NCBI GenBank assembly: GCA_011390275.1
Contig: JAABST010000010.1
Span: forward strand, 42,208-106,207
DNA from: Geitlerinema sp. S16
Lineage (GTDB): Bacteria; Cyanobacteriota; Cyanobacteriia; Cyanobacteriales; Geitlerinemataceae
DNA: 64,000 nt
Direction of reading: 5' to 3'
The translations under genes and the position numbers were made by a program. Under the pieces are notes generated by a model. It did no database searches. It was not told the DNA's origin and worked only from the letters and a program-made list of their open reading frames with translations. Below are positions 53,701 to 63,914 of this stretch, piece by piece (the stretch's first letter is position 1; every line of letters begins with the position of its first letter).

Positions 53701-54067
53701 CTTTCAGCTCGATCGGCGCGACCATTCGCCCCGCCAGTTTCGCCGCACCTCGATCGTTCATCTGCGACGTAAATAACCCCAACGCCGCATCCGCAAACCC
53801 GCCCCCGTTGCCGACATTCCTTTCTGGGTGCAACTCCCAGGCCACACCACCCGCCTCGACGATGCCCCGATAACCCAACACCGATCGAAAAATATCACTC
53901 AAAAACTCGCCGTGTAGCGACGTTTCCTTGACTTGCGTTAACGTTCCCGCCGCTAATGTTTCGATCCACTGACAGACGATCGCCTGTTTGGCCTCCAAAT
54001 CAGCGGGAAAACGGAACGCCTTTACCGCATCGCGCAGAGTTTTGGGATGAAAGAGTGAATGGGGCAT
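50735..54067 (-). CDS. Type IIG restriction-modification enzyme (fused nuclease-methyltransferase, Eco57I-like)
   Basis: The 1110-residue protein combines a nuclease, an N6-adenine methyltransferase and a target-recognition part. The PD-(D/E)xK candidate is D93 (GGFADAALG) with E120-L-K122 (APIELKGA). AdoMet motif I is VLDPACGSGAFLIAAFEFLE (476-482 for DPACGSG) and the catalytic NPPY is at 602-605. The C-terminal 300 residues should be the TRD and coiled region. DNA for residues about 790-960 (51190-51700) is much more AT-rich than the rest, a mosaic that suggests TRD exchange. PglX of BREX shares the methyltransferase but lacks the nuclease, and no other BREX gene is near. It probably defends against foreign DNA alone. 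Confidence 0.88.
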   Translation of the reverse strand: MPHSLFHPKTLRDAVKAFRFPADLEAKQAIVCQWIETLAAGTLTQVKETSLHGEFLSDIFRSVLGYRGIVEAGGVAWELHPERNVGNGGGFADAALGLFTSQMNDRGAAKLAGRMVAPIELKGAAIDLDKKTRGNESAVEQGWRYANYTEGCRWMIVSNYRELRLYCTVKTPLDYERFELTDLADLETFKTFYFLLCRPNFLPESIDASTTTRIDQLLTESDEREQEITDQLYAEYKDVRQALVTFFRAKAPRNLKDRNTAIVSAAQKILDRVLFIAFCEDKGLLPRQTLKHATDYKDPYHPQDTWLNYTAIFRWVDVGHRRSPVQNQPIPGYNGGLFAIDPLVDEMLTVPDWLCEKLSGLADYDYESEVSVNILGHIFEQSVTDLEELRAFAEGTIDGFNPKQGKRKRQGVFYTPEWVTRYMVETALGGYLDRQFVMLRERFGLGETLAGASRELEIELWRSYRDEVLSTVRVLDPACGSGAFLIAAFEFLELQYRQVRSTLMELAAGEMDEANDPEFDRTLILRNNLFGVDLSAESVEITKLSLWLQTAEPGKKLTDLDHNIRVGNSIIAVKKYDKNAFKWEQEFSEILAADGFDVVLGNPPYVRQEFLSSFKPYLQKQYECYDGVADLYTYFYERGFNLLKPGGVLSYIVTNKWLRAGYGEGLRRFFAERSELERIIDFGHAPIFKDADTFPCIVVVRKPIGAIGGALDGALKSQRSPVLICPVPREELAGLDLKRYVEEEGFTVDPGRFSASAWSLEHPAVDALMAKIRRVGVPLVDFAGVKPYRGILTGLNEAFLIDEATKKRLVDEDSKCLEIIKPYMRGRNIDRWNSSPTQESIILTWRGIDIDHYPPIISHLSHFKGKLERRAGNQPWWQIQASPATLTIFENPKIIYQVIQFWPKYSLDNQSRYGNDKTYLLPCSDLYILGYLNSAISWWYSWRYFGHMKDEALNPANFLMETLPIAPPPSESHRKETEEHVSQLIELTRTNQQTQRDLIDWLHIETNLEKSSRKLQDPTSLDLEDFKKEVKKCAAKGTTFGLKKYREITDIYNEAIPQLRQNNTEIRQLEHRLSDLVNQAYQLTPNEIALLWKTAPPRMPIDPLDLLTSP

Positions 54068-54225
54068 GGTTCCAGTCGAACGAATCGGATTCTCGGACGT
54101 GACAGATATTCTAATCGGCGTTCTGAGCGTTGACCGTGCCGCTACCGTGCTGAGTCCTAGACCCGTTCAGGACACACCAGATCGCTCTCATCACCCCGTT
54201 GATCGCATGATCGCAGCGTTTCACC

Positions 54226-54300
54226 CTAGGGCGTGTCATCAATTAATCGTAGAACCCTTATCGGGCAAGCTGTTGAACGCCCGACCCAAGAAAAAAGCTA
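54226..54300. repeat. MITE-like element, family A, short copy 3
   Basis: A 75-bp form beginning CTAGGGCGTGTCATCAATTA and ending AAAAGCTAG, at the internal junction of the longer copies. Its right CTAG includes the stop codon of the SLH lipoprotein gene on the minus strand. Confidence 0.8.
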
Positions 54301-55728
54301 GGGCGACTCCAGCGCTGTTTTCGCCGATCGCCCTTCGCCCTGAAAGCCGAAATACCACAAACTCGCCGCTGCTTCTGCCCGTGTCACCACCTTCTTCGGC
54401 TGAAACAACGTCGTATAACCAAACGTGCGTCGTACCACCGACAGATCCCCATTTTGGAAATCCACCAACAGCGCCCGCAGCGCTAGTGGTGTAATTTGCT
54501 CCGTATCCTGAAATCCCCAGGTGTTTTGCAGGGCGTCGATCGTGGCCGTGGGTAAACTGCGACGCCGATCGAGCGGCACTTTCCACATCACCAGAGCTTC
54601 GCGCGTTAGCGGGTCATTCGGCTGAAACTGTGTCGTCGCGTCGTTACCATTCAGCGCACTCGGCAGGATGCCCGCCTCGGCTAACCCTTGGATAATGGCA
54701 AAATCCGGGTCGGATTTCGGTACGTCCTGAAAGGCGATCGTGCCGCTACTTTCGGGCGCGATCGCGCGGATCTGTTCCGACGGGCGATCGGCATAAATAC
54801 GATTGTGCGCGGCGAACAGCCAGCGGACATAATCGCGACGCAAGGTCGGATCGCTCGGTGCAAAGCGATCGCCCTCCTTCGCCGTCAGCACGCCGAGCTT
54901 TGCAACATCCGCGACGGACGATCGCAACGGTTCGGCGATCGCGTCGAGATTGGTCAGGTCGCTAAAGCGGGTCGTCCCCGATGATGTGGCGGTCGCGTCA
55001 GGCTTGGTTGTCGAGGTTGCGCCGGGTTTGGGGTTGGCATCGGCGGTCGTTTCCGCCGTGATCGCGTAGTCGATCGCGATCTCCGTCGGCTGCCCCGCCT
55101 CGCCCGCCACAATCCGCACGATCGCGCTGACATTCTCTTGCCGTACCGTAAAACTCGACTCCGCCTGACTGAGCATCACTTGCTGCGTCGTCCAAGCCTT
55201 GCGCTTCAGCTCCCGCTTATAAAAATTCCGCACCGTATCGCTTGGGTCGGTGGTTGTCCAGCGGGTTTGCCAGGGGTATGGCTCCGAATTGCCGGAAAGA
55301 TTGAGAGCGTCGAGAATTTCGAGATTCGGGACAGGATTTTCGGATGACTCAGGGGTTGTAGAGCTGTCCGCAGATGGTACCAGCTCGATCGCATCGGATG
55401 CAGCAGAATCGGGGGCAACGACGCCGGTTAAATTGGCTTCGGGATACTGCGGTAGCGCGATCGGAAAGTTGTCTGGCAACACGTCCGAGGTTGTGTTCGA
55501 GGGCGTGTCTGAGGGGGTGGGCGAGGTCACCGATTCGGACGGTGGTGTCGCGATCGGCGTCGGCGTCGGTGCTGGCGATGCCGTCGTCTCGGGCGGCGTT
55601 TGCAGGGACGGATCGGCACTCAACGAATCCTGGAGCGTCTGACTTCCCGGCAATCCGGCACAGGACGATAGCAACAAAGCCATAGCCAGGGCGATCGCCG
55701 ACTCGCGAGGCGATCGCGATCGAAGCAC
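54298..55728 (-). CDS. Lipoprotein with SLH domains
   Basis: The protein, from the GTG at 55728 (476 residues; a longer ATG start at 55773 adds 15), begins with a basic segment and the lipobox ALLLSSCAG, so it should be lipidated and exported. A Pro/Thr/Ser-rich linker of about 90 residues follows, then a mixed domain with WQTRWTTTDPSDTVRNFYK. The last 220 residues contain SLH units: FSDLTNLDAIAEPLR with LRRDYVRWLFAAHN, FQDVPKSDPDFAIIQGLAEA with LTREALVMWK, and VVTRAEAAASLWYF. SLH domains bind cell-wall-linked polymers in cyanobacteria. The TAG stop is formed at the end of a MITE-like repeat. Confidence 0.85.
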   Translation of the reverse strand: MLRSRSPRESAIALAMALLLSSCAGLPGSQTLQDSLSADPSLQTPPETTASPAPTPTPIATPPSESVTSPTPSDTPSNTTSDVLPDNFPIALPQYPEANLTGVVAPDSAASDAIELVPSADSSTTPESSENPVPNLEILDALNLSGNSEPYPWQTRWTTTDPSDTVRNFYKRELKRKAWTTQQVMLSQAESSFTVRQENVSAIVRIVAGEAGQPTEIAIDYAITAETTADANPKPGATSTTKPDATATSSGTTRFSDLTNLDAIAEPLRSSVADVAKLGVLTAKEGDRFAPSDPTLRRDYVRWLFAAHNRIYADRPSEQIRAIAPESSGTIAFQDVPKSDPDFAIIQGLAEAGILPSALNGNDATTQFQPNDPLTREALVMWKVPLDRRRSLPTATIDALQNTWGFQDTEQITPLALRALLVDFQNGDLSVVRRTFGYTTLFQPKKVVTRAEAAASLWYFGFQGEGRSAKTALESP

Positions 55729-55782
55729 ACACCACAAATGACAGTTGATAACAAACACGGCACACTCCGTCAATACTGCAAG

Positions 55783-56106
55783 TTAGGCCGAAGGTACGGA
55801 CTGGGTTAGGAGCGAATCGAGTTCACCGCGTGCATCCAGCGCGTGGATATCATCACAGCCGCCAACATGTTGATCATTAATGAAAATCTGCGGCACGGAA
55901 CGGCGACCGGCAGCGCGATCGGCCATGCGTTGCCGTGCCGCCTCATCTCCATCAATTTTATATTCCGTAAATGCCGCTCCTTTCCACCACAGCAGCAGCT
56001 TGGCGCGGATGCAGTAGGGGCAGGTTTGCCAGGTGTAAATTTCGATGGCGGCTTGGATGCGATCGTTGCGTTTACCGGACAGGCGATCGATGAGTGTTTG
56101 AAACAT
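55783..56106 (-). CDS. grxC: Glutaredoxin 3
   Basis: The 107-residue protein has the dithiol active site YTWQTCPYCIRAKLLLWWKG, followed by RRSVPQIFINDQHVGGCDD, which contains the cis-Pro (TVP-like) and GG motifs of GrxC. A 20-residue N-terminal extension precedes the core. It reduces protein disulfides or glutathione mixed disulfides with GSH. It lies 55 bp upstream of the lipoprotein gene on the same strand. Confidence 0.93.
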   Translation of the reverse strand: MFQTLIDRLSGKRNDRIQAAIEIYTWQTCPYCIRAKLLLWWKGAAFTEYKIDGDEAARQRMADRAAGRRSVPQIFINDQHVGGCDDIHALDARGELDSLLTQSVPSA

Positions 56107-56513
56107 GAGTTTTATCTAGATTTAGGTCAACTTAGGTCGGTTATCGGGTGAAAAAATAGAAGCGTTAGTGTGATTGAAAAATAAATTTAAAGCGGAACTT
56201 TTATCTCTTCAGATCTATCTTTAGATTTGCATTATAGGGTTACACAATCTTCTATCTCTTAGATGCGATCGATGCGACCATTGACCCTATCTGATTTCAC
56301 CGCAGCGTTGATCGCGATCGATTCATACTCTAGAACAAACCGCTAGACATTTTTTTGCCGACGTTCAAGGGGACGTATCGCTTTTAAATCTGCTATGGCG
56401 ATCGGCTTCTGCTTTATAAGATAGCGCTCAACAAAAAAGAGAAGCTTACTCAAGCATTTCTATTGTGCGAGACATCCCTAAAATATCTGCAAATAAATAT
56501 CTACCAATATCGG
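56107..56513. other. Gene-free gap between glutaredoxin and the IS630 fragment
   Basis: AT-rich with no supported ORF. It includes CGGCTTCTGCTTTATAAG at about 56402, also found (as CGGCTTCTGCTATATAAG) at about 47433, so a small dispersed repeat may be present. Confidence 0.35.
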
Positions 56514-56954
56514 CTAGATGCCAGACGGAGACTCGGGGAACGTATGATGACGACTCTCCGTAATTTCTCTGTAAGTGTTTGGTTTTTTGTGAGCCTGATT
56601 GACACGATGTTTGTGCTTGCGATAGCCCAGCTTTTCCAGGCAGCGCACCATCGTCGTGCGGCTAATCGTCACACCTGTACGCGCTTCGAGTTGCTGACAG
56701 AATTCGGCTAGGGTGTTGTTTGGTTGTTCTGCAACCAAACACTCAAGCTCTTTAAGATCGGAGGGAGACAGGAGCGATTTACGCCCAGGACGTGGAGCGG
56801 GATCAACACCGCCAGTATTACGATAGCGTCGTAATAAGGTCGTAATAAAGTTGAGACTCACGTTAAACCGAGCGGCTAGCTGCCGTTGGGATATTTGTTC
56901 TTTTTCGTAAATTTCGATAAGTTTTCGGCGTAAGTCGTTGGAATATGCCTTCAC
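56514..56954 (-). pseudogene. IS630-family transposase, N-terminal half only
   Basis: The 146-codon frame begins MKAYSNDLRRKLIEIYEKEQ, with helix-turn-helix QRQLAARFNVSLNFITTLL, then PAPRPGRKSLLSPSDL and a winged-HTH segment EARTGVTISRTTMVRCLEKL. This matches the DNA-binding half of IS630/ISY100-type transposases. It then runs into an unrelated tail (HHTFPESPSGI), and the DDE catalytic half is absent. Thus it is a decayed or truncated element. It may be linked to the TA-targeting MITEs in this window, but no shared terminal repeat was found. Confidence 0.75.
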
Positions 56955-57283
56955 TGCGTTTTCTGCCTATTGACTTCATTACCATACTATCACTCATAAC
57001 TTCGGAAGTTTTAGCGATCCCACAGATCTTAATTCACTCGAAGTACATGATCAGATCATACTAGCTCAATATTCTAGAGCATCCGTCAACTCCATCCAAA
57101 ACTTAGAGAAGCGGGGTCGTCGAATTATTTCATACTCGTTAATTGATTTATTCTTATTTAAGAAAATCAACTAAGATTGACTAATTTTAAGAATGTCGTA
57201 ACCTTTGTGTTTAAGGCGATCACAATTATTGTTTAAATCTCGTTGTTTGATGTCGAATGGTTATGACTTTGAATTGCGAACAT
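56955..57283. other. AT-rich gap
   Basis: No gene visible. The composition is much more AT-rich than the flanking genes, consistent with the remains of a mobile element. Confidence 0.35.
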
Positions 57284-57643
57284 TTAGAGATTTAGCTTAC
57301 GAGTAATCGTCTCATCATCGCCACGAAAACCAACCATCACGGCGCGATCGCCCTGAACAAATAGCGGGCGCTTCAGCAACATCGGTTCACGCGCAAATTC
57401 TGCAATCCAACGGGTATCATCCCACTGCGATCGCGACGCATCCAGGCTGCGATATGCCTGACCGGATGTATTCCGCATCGTCTTGCTGCCCAAGGCGTCC
57501 ACCCACTGGCCGATCTCTTCCGCCGTGGGTGGGGATTGGCGCGTATCGACGAACGTGTAGGTCACAGCGCGATCGTCGAGCCAGCGTAGCGCCCGCTTGC
57601 AGGTGCTACAGGTTGGAATGCCGTAAACAGAGAGAGCGGCCAT
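57284..57643 (-). CDS. ArsC/Spx-like thioredoxin-fold protein
   Basis: The start at ATG 57643 (MAALSVYGIPTCSTCKRAL) gives 119 residues; the longer frame adds a hydrophobic but unlikely 29 residues. The CxxC motif is YGIPTCSTCKRALRWL, followed by YTFVDTRQSPPTAEEIGQW and LLKRPLFVQGDRAVMVGF, as in the YffB/Spx group of the ArsC family. It is a reductase or regulator rather than a proven arsenate reductase. It is upstream of crtB on the same strand by 190 bp. Confidence 0.85.
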   Translation of the reverse strand: MAALSVYGIPTCSTCKRALRWLDDRAVTYTFVDTRQSPPTAEEIGQWVDALGSKTMRNTSGQAYRSLDASRSQWDDTRWIAEFAREPMLLKRPLFVQGDRAVMVGFRGDDETITRKLNL

Positions 57644-57831
57644 AGACGTAAACGTATGCGGATTAAGTAAAAACAGTATAAAAGTATACGAAAATTGGCT
57701 GGGTTGTAAAAACTCGTTGAAGCAGCGCAACCCAAGTCATTTTGTGGTTAACAAAAGAGAAGTATTGTGGGCAATGTCTTCCCCTTTCAAATCGGGTTAG
57801 ATCTCGATAGAGTTAGTGCTAAATTGGCTGG

Positions 57832-60208
<2,377 letters not shown>

Positions 60209-60360
60209 CTAAATTTCTTAAGATTTTTTACTGATGCTCATTATACGTTGCAATCTGTTACAAAACCGCGAACTCATGGGAGAAGGCCACTAAGTTCGCA
60301 GCAAGCTCAGATTTTGTGTCTATTCTCAGAGGGGTGTCAGAGGCCAAGCATTACGTCTCG

Positions 60361-60582
60361 TTAGTTGTCTTGCAATTCAGCCGTTTTAGTATCGACTCGG
60401 ACACAGACCGCCCCAAAACATTTCTCCCGAAAAATTACACCTACATTGAGTTCGGTCAGACCGGTCAGGCATAAAGCAAATAGAATGATTAAGAGAATCC
60501 ACGGTGGTTCTTTGGGTGCGGGAGGTTTGGGCGCTTCATACTCGGAGATGACATACACGTGCTGGCCTGCGGGGGTTCCCAT
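60361..60582 (-). CDS. Small single-helix membrane protein
   Basis: The start MGTPAGQHVYVISEYEAPKP (ATG 60582) follows a good CAGGAG box eight bases away; the frame is open to GTG 60591. It has 73 residues. After a Pro-rich stretch (PKPPAPKEPP) there is one membrane helix (WILLIILFALCLTGL) and a short C-terminal domain with two Cys (EKCFGAVCVRVD). No family was recognised. It lies 160 bp upstream of crtP on the same strand. Confidence 0.65.
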   Translation of the reverse strand: MGTPAGQHVYVISEYEAPKPPAPKEPPWILLIILFALCLTGLTELNVGVIFREKCFGAVCVRVDTKTAELQDN

Positions 60583-60896
60583 AGGATTCACTCCTGACTT
60601 TTAAAGATGCGGTTGCGGTGATTTATGTGCGATCGCGCGAGAACTGAAGACGCAAAAAATCTCAGGTCTGCACATAGATACCATCACGAGCAATTACGTA
60701 AATTTTCGGATGCGTTCACAGTTATAGCCAAAAATGGCGAGTTCCAAAGTTATTTAGGACATACCGAATGAGCGATCGTCTTCTGACTCCAAATCGATTT
60801 TGCCTATTTTTAGCTCTATTCCTGATAGATTCTCGTGATAAAGGCTCCTGAGAATAAGGCTTCTAGATGATGACGTTAACGGCTTATTGTGAGAGT
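60583..60896. other. Gap between two minus-strand genes
   Basis: No gene or terminator is clearly visible. Moderately AT-rich. Confidence 0.35.
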
Positions 60897-63260
60897 TTAA
60901 GAAGTTTTACGATCGGTTTGAACGACATGTTTGCAGTAGATCTCAATCAGTGGGACGCAAAATTTAAACCCGTCGCCGGTCATTTGAATAATCTCTTTAT
61001 TCAATAACTTTTTACGGATTGGGCGATTGCTGGGCATCTCGACGCCGTTGAGGATTTCGGTGAGGACTTGGCGTTCGGGGAGACCGAGGGAAAGATTCCA
61101 GAATTCGCGGAAGTATTGCTGGCCGCGATCGAGGGCGTGGGGAATCGCAGCGTTGACGAGGGCGGGAGTAACAACGGCGTCGGGGTTGGCGGCGTTTTGG
61201 TGTTGGCCGCGTCCAAGGCGGATGTCGTTGAGTAGGGTGATGAGTTCGCCGCAGATCAGTTGGATGAGGTAGGGCTGGCGGTGGGTGAGTTGGACGATCG
61301 CGTCGATCGCGTCGGGGCTGTACACGTCATCGGGAAAGTCCGGCGTCGGGTTCACGATCAGGTCGCGGGCTTCGGTGTCTCGTAGGTAGCTCAGGCGAAT
61401 GGCTTGGGTTTCGATTAGGTAGTCGCTCCAATAGGGCGCGAGTTCGTCGGGAGTGTGGGAGCCGCTGAAGAGGACGATCCAGTTGTCGCTGCGTTGCATG
61501 GTGTTACGCAGGAAGTGGAGCGGGGCGTGGGTTTGGGCGCTGAGGATGAATTCGTCGAAGCGCTCGAATTCGTCGATGCACAGGAGGAGTTTTTTGTTGC
61601 GGAGTTGGGGTTGTTGGGCGATCGCGTCGAACCAGCGGCGTAGGGCGGCGAGGGGGTCGAGTTTGAGGTCGTCGGGGTCGAGTCCGGGCAGGGTGAGGTT
61701 TCGGGCGGTGTGGGCGGCTTCGGTGATTTGGTCGTGGAAGCTGCGGGCGATGCCGTAGAGGGTGGTGGTTTCGGCGAATTGTTGGGCGTTGATGCGGAGG
61801 GGGATGAGGTCGGAGCCGACGCGATCGGGCAAATATTTCAAGGTGGAGGTTTTGCCGGTGCGACGTCCGCCGTAGAGCAGGAGGGTGGGGGGTGAGTCGC
61901 TGAGGGCGATCGCTTCGATTTCGTTAAAGATGTCCTGGCGACCTTTGAAGCGTCCGGCGGATCGGGTGGGGTCGAGGCTGTTTCCGGCGATGTAGGCGGC
62001 GGGGATTTCGCCGGTGCGTTTGGCGTCGTCGTGCCAGGTGGTTTGGGTTTGTTTGAGGATTGCGCCCCAGTTATCGAGGCCGGGGGCGAATTGGGTGGCG
62101 ATCGCGCTGGGCAAATTTTTGACGTTGGCGCGGAGTTGTTCGAGTTTGGCGATCGGGGGTTTGAGGAGTTCGAGGCGGCGGTAGGGGGTGCTGGCGTCGC
62201 TGGCGGCGATGAGGTCTTGGGAGATGTCGCGCAGTTCGGGCAGAAGGTCGATGATGGCGCGGGGTGGGTCGCTAATCCAGGCGAGGTCTCGGCGCAGGTT
62301 GATGAGGTCTCGGATATTTTTGTTATTGCGGATATGGTTAGCGGTGATGCCGACGATCGCGCGGTTAACGTCTGGTTTGCGACGGGTATACGTGTGGAGG
62401 TAGGTAAGTCGTTTGCGTGTTGCGTAGGGGGCGTTGGGGTAGATTTCAATCAGGATTTTAGTCAGGAAAGGTAGGGGCAAAAAGGTTATTTCATCAAAGT
62501 TTGGTGGCAACAGATTTAGGATGGTTTTGGAACGTGATGGGAGTAGGTTTAAACCCACCATCCACAGAACTTGCGGCAGCCAAAAATACACCCGAAACAA
62601 GCCAAGAAAATACGCGATCGCAAACGCCACACCGTTCGTCAGGCTGAACACCAAGCCGTACACTACGCCTCCCGCCACGTCGAACACTACGCCGAACACT
62701 ATGCCGAGCACTACGCCGAGCGCCACGTCCCCTACCACGCCAAACACTACGCCCCCCACCACACCGACTACCACGCCATACGCCACGCCATACGCCACGC
62801 CAAGCGACACACCGAGCACCACGCCTCCAATAACGCCTCCAACAACGCCTACCGCCATGCCGATCACTACGCCGTACGTCACACCCTCGACAAAATCGAA
62901 GGGTTTTCCGGTAGTGGCGATGTAGATTGAGCCGAACGCGAGGGTACTGACGATCGCAAAGATAGCGGGGGCGATCGTACTCAGGACAACCGTTTGAATG
63001 ACGTAGCGTTTGAGCTTGGGATTTTGCCTAAGATCTTTGATATATCGGAGCGGCGAGGTTCTGAGCGGCGAGGGATTGAGTTTCAATCGAGGATCGATAG
63101 TTTGGAGCCATTCGATCAGCGTGTTTTTCTTAAAGAAAACCCAGTACACCAGCTTGAAACATTCGAGTATGTAGTCCACTATTGGTCGCTCCCCCGCGAT
63201 CGTGTTGTTCGATCGATATTCCACCGCCGCCGATGATCGATCGCCCCTATTGTTCCACAC
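60897..63260 (-). CDS. Membrane-linked STAND/AAA-type NTPase with glycine-valine repeat helices
   Basis: The 787-residue protein has three parts. Residues about 85-225 are hydrophobic and include a regular GVVxGVxxG repeat at about 125-212, a glycine-zipper array built on 12-bp DNA repeats. Residues 225-420 are a helical linker with basic patches. Residues about 425-787 form an AAA/STAND NTPase: Walker A in LLLYGGRRTGKTSTL (464-471), Walker B with acidic tip in KLLLCIDEFERFDEF (558-566), a sensor-like WIVLFSGSH and a C-terminal winged-helix-like end. NTPases with membrane-inserting domains occur in defence and cell-death systems, but I cannot prove such a role. The ATG start is provisional; it is 60 bp from the divergent antitoxin gene. 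Confidence 0.8.
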   Translation of the reverse strand: MWNNRGDRSSAAVEYRSNNTIAGERPIVDYILECFKLVYWVFFKKNTLIEWLQTIDPRLKLNPSPLRTSPLRYIKDLRQNPKLKRYVIQTVVLSTIAPAIFAIVSTLAFGSIYIATTGKPFDFVEGVTYGVVIGMAVGVVGGVIGGVVLGVSLGVAYGVAYGVVVGVVGGVVFGVVGDVALGVVLGIVFGVVFDVAGGVVYGLVFSLTNGVAFAIAYFLGLFRVYFWLPQVLWMVGLNLLPSRSKTILNLLPPNFDEITFLPLPFLTKILIEIYPNAPYATRKRLTYLHTYTRRKPDVNRAIVGITANHIRNNKNIRDLINLRRDLAWISDPPRAIIDLLPELRDISQDLIAASDASTPYRRLELLKPPIAKLEQLRANVKNLPSAIATQFAPGLDNWGAILKQTQTTWHDDAKRTGEIPAAYIAGNSLDPTRSAGRFKGRQDIFNEIEAIALSDSPPTLLLYGGRRTGKTSTLKYLPDRVGSDLIPLRINAQQFAETTTLYGIARSFHDQITEAAHTARNLTLPGLDPDDLKLDPLAALRRWFDAIAQQPQLRNKKLLLCIDEFERFDEFILSAQTHAPLHFLRNTMQRSDNWIVLFSGSHTPDELAPYWSDYLIETQAIRLSYLRDTEARDLIVNPTPDFPDDVYSPDAIDAIVQLTHRQPYLIQLICGELITLLNDIRLGRGQHQNAANPDAVVTPALVNAAIPHALDRGQQYFREFWNLSLGLPERQVLTEILNGVEMPSNRPIRKKLLNKEIIQMTGDGFKFCVPLIEIYCKHVVQTDRKTS
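62640..62890. repeat. 12-bp-period low-complexity repeat encoding GVVx units
   Basis: On the plus strand, ACGCC(G/A)A(A/G)CACT-like units repeat with a 12-bp period over about 250 bp. They encode the glycine/valine helices of the NTPase on the minus strand. Slippage at this tract could change the number of membrane-spanning units. Confidence 0.75.
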
Positions 63261-63319
63261 TCACCCCAGACAATCCGCCCCGCGCTAACCTAAACCTATC
63301 CCCCGATCGCGCCGCCACC

Positions 63320-63583
63320 ATGGACACCCTCCTCGATACCATCCTCCAACTCCCCCCCACCGATCGACTTCAGCTCATCCAAAAAATCTGGGACAGCCTC
63401 GACCCCAGCACCGAAATACCCCTCAGCGACCCGCAAAACGCCACACTCGATCGGCATCTCGGACAAAGCCCACGCCAAGGTTGGGGCGAACAATTTGCCA
63501 CAGCAGCGAACGACGAAGACCGCGATCGGGAGTGGATCGACTCACCCCTGACCGATTGGGATCACACCGAATGGGAATGGTGA
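63320..63583 (+). CDS. Antitoxin with N-terminal addiction-module helix (Unstab_antitox-like)
   Basis: The start MDTLLDTILQLPPTDRLQL (ATG 63320) gives 87 residues; the upstream part of the frame is Pro-rich and was not used. The segment PTDRLQLIQKIWDSLDPS matches the putative addiction-module component family that usually precedes RelE/ParE-type toxins. The C-terminal part is acidic and Trp-rich (DSPLTDWDHTEWEW) and probably wraps the toxin. The TGA stop is one base before the toxin ATG, so the two are translationally coupled. Confidence 0.8.
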   Translation: MDTLLDTILQLPPTDRLQLIQKIWDSLDPSTEIPLSDPQNATLDRHLGQSPRQGWGEQFATAANDEDRDREWIDSPLTDWDHTEWEW

Positions 63584-63584
63584 G

Positions 63585-63914
63585 ATGGCACACTATCCCA
63601 AACAATTTCAGGTGTATCTTGCCAGCCTCGATCCGACCATTGGTGTTGAAATTAAGAAAACTCGACCCTGCGTCGTGATCTCACCGAACGAGATGAACCA
63701 AAATCTAAAAACCGTCATCGTTGCCCCAATGACGACCCGCAAACGAGACTATCCCACCCGCATCAATTGTCGATTTGAAGCGAAAAACGCGCAGATTGCG
63801 CTCGATCAAATTCGCAGCGTCGATCGTAGTCGTCTGATCAAACTTCTAGGGATAATTCAACATCAGACCCAGCACGAAATATCACGAATTCTGGTCGAAA
63901 TGTTTGAACTTTAA
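63585..63914 (+). CDS. mazF: MazF/PemK-type toxin
   Basis: The 109-residue protein has the MazF fold signature: QVYLASLDPTIGVEIKKTRP, CVVISPNEMN, VIVAPMTTRKRDYPTRI, and ALDQIRSVDRSRLIKLLG. The conserved basic Arg of the RNase site and the DQIR(S/T)VD segment are present. MazF toxins cleave mRNA at short sequences. It is paired with an antitoxin of the type normally seen with RelE/ParE, a less usual combination. Its stop overlaps a convergent minus-strand frame. Confidence 0.92.
   Translation: MAHYPKQFQVYLASLDPTIGVEIKKTRPCVVISPNEMNQNLKTVIVAPMTTRKRDYPTRINCRFEAKNAQIALDQIRSVDRSRLIKLLGIIQHQTQHEISRILVEMFEL

Noticed and set aside
50735..54067. BREX PglX methyltransferase
   Set aside because: The N-terminus carries a PD-(D/E)xK candidate and no BrxA/B/C/L or PglZ gene is nearby; a stand-alone type IIG enzyme fits better.
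62640..62890. CRISPR array
   Set aside because: Period of 12 bp without unique spacers, inside a coding frame.
62521..62925. Thr/Pro-rich plus-strand frame
   Set aside because: Low-complexity antisense reading of the GVVx repeat in the NTPase gene.
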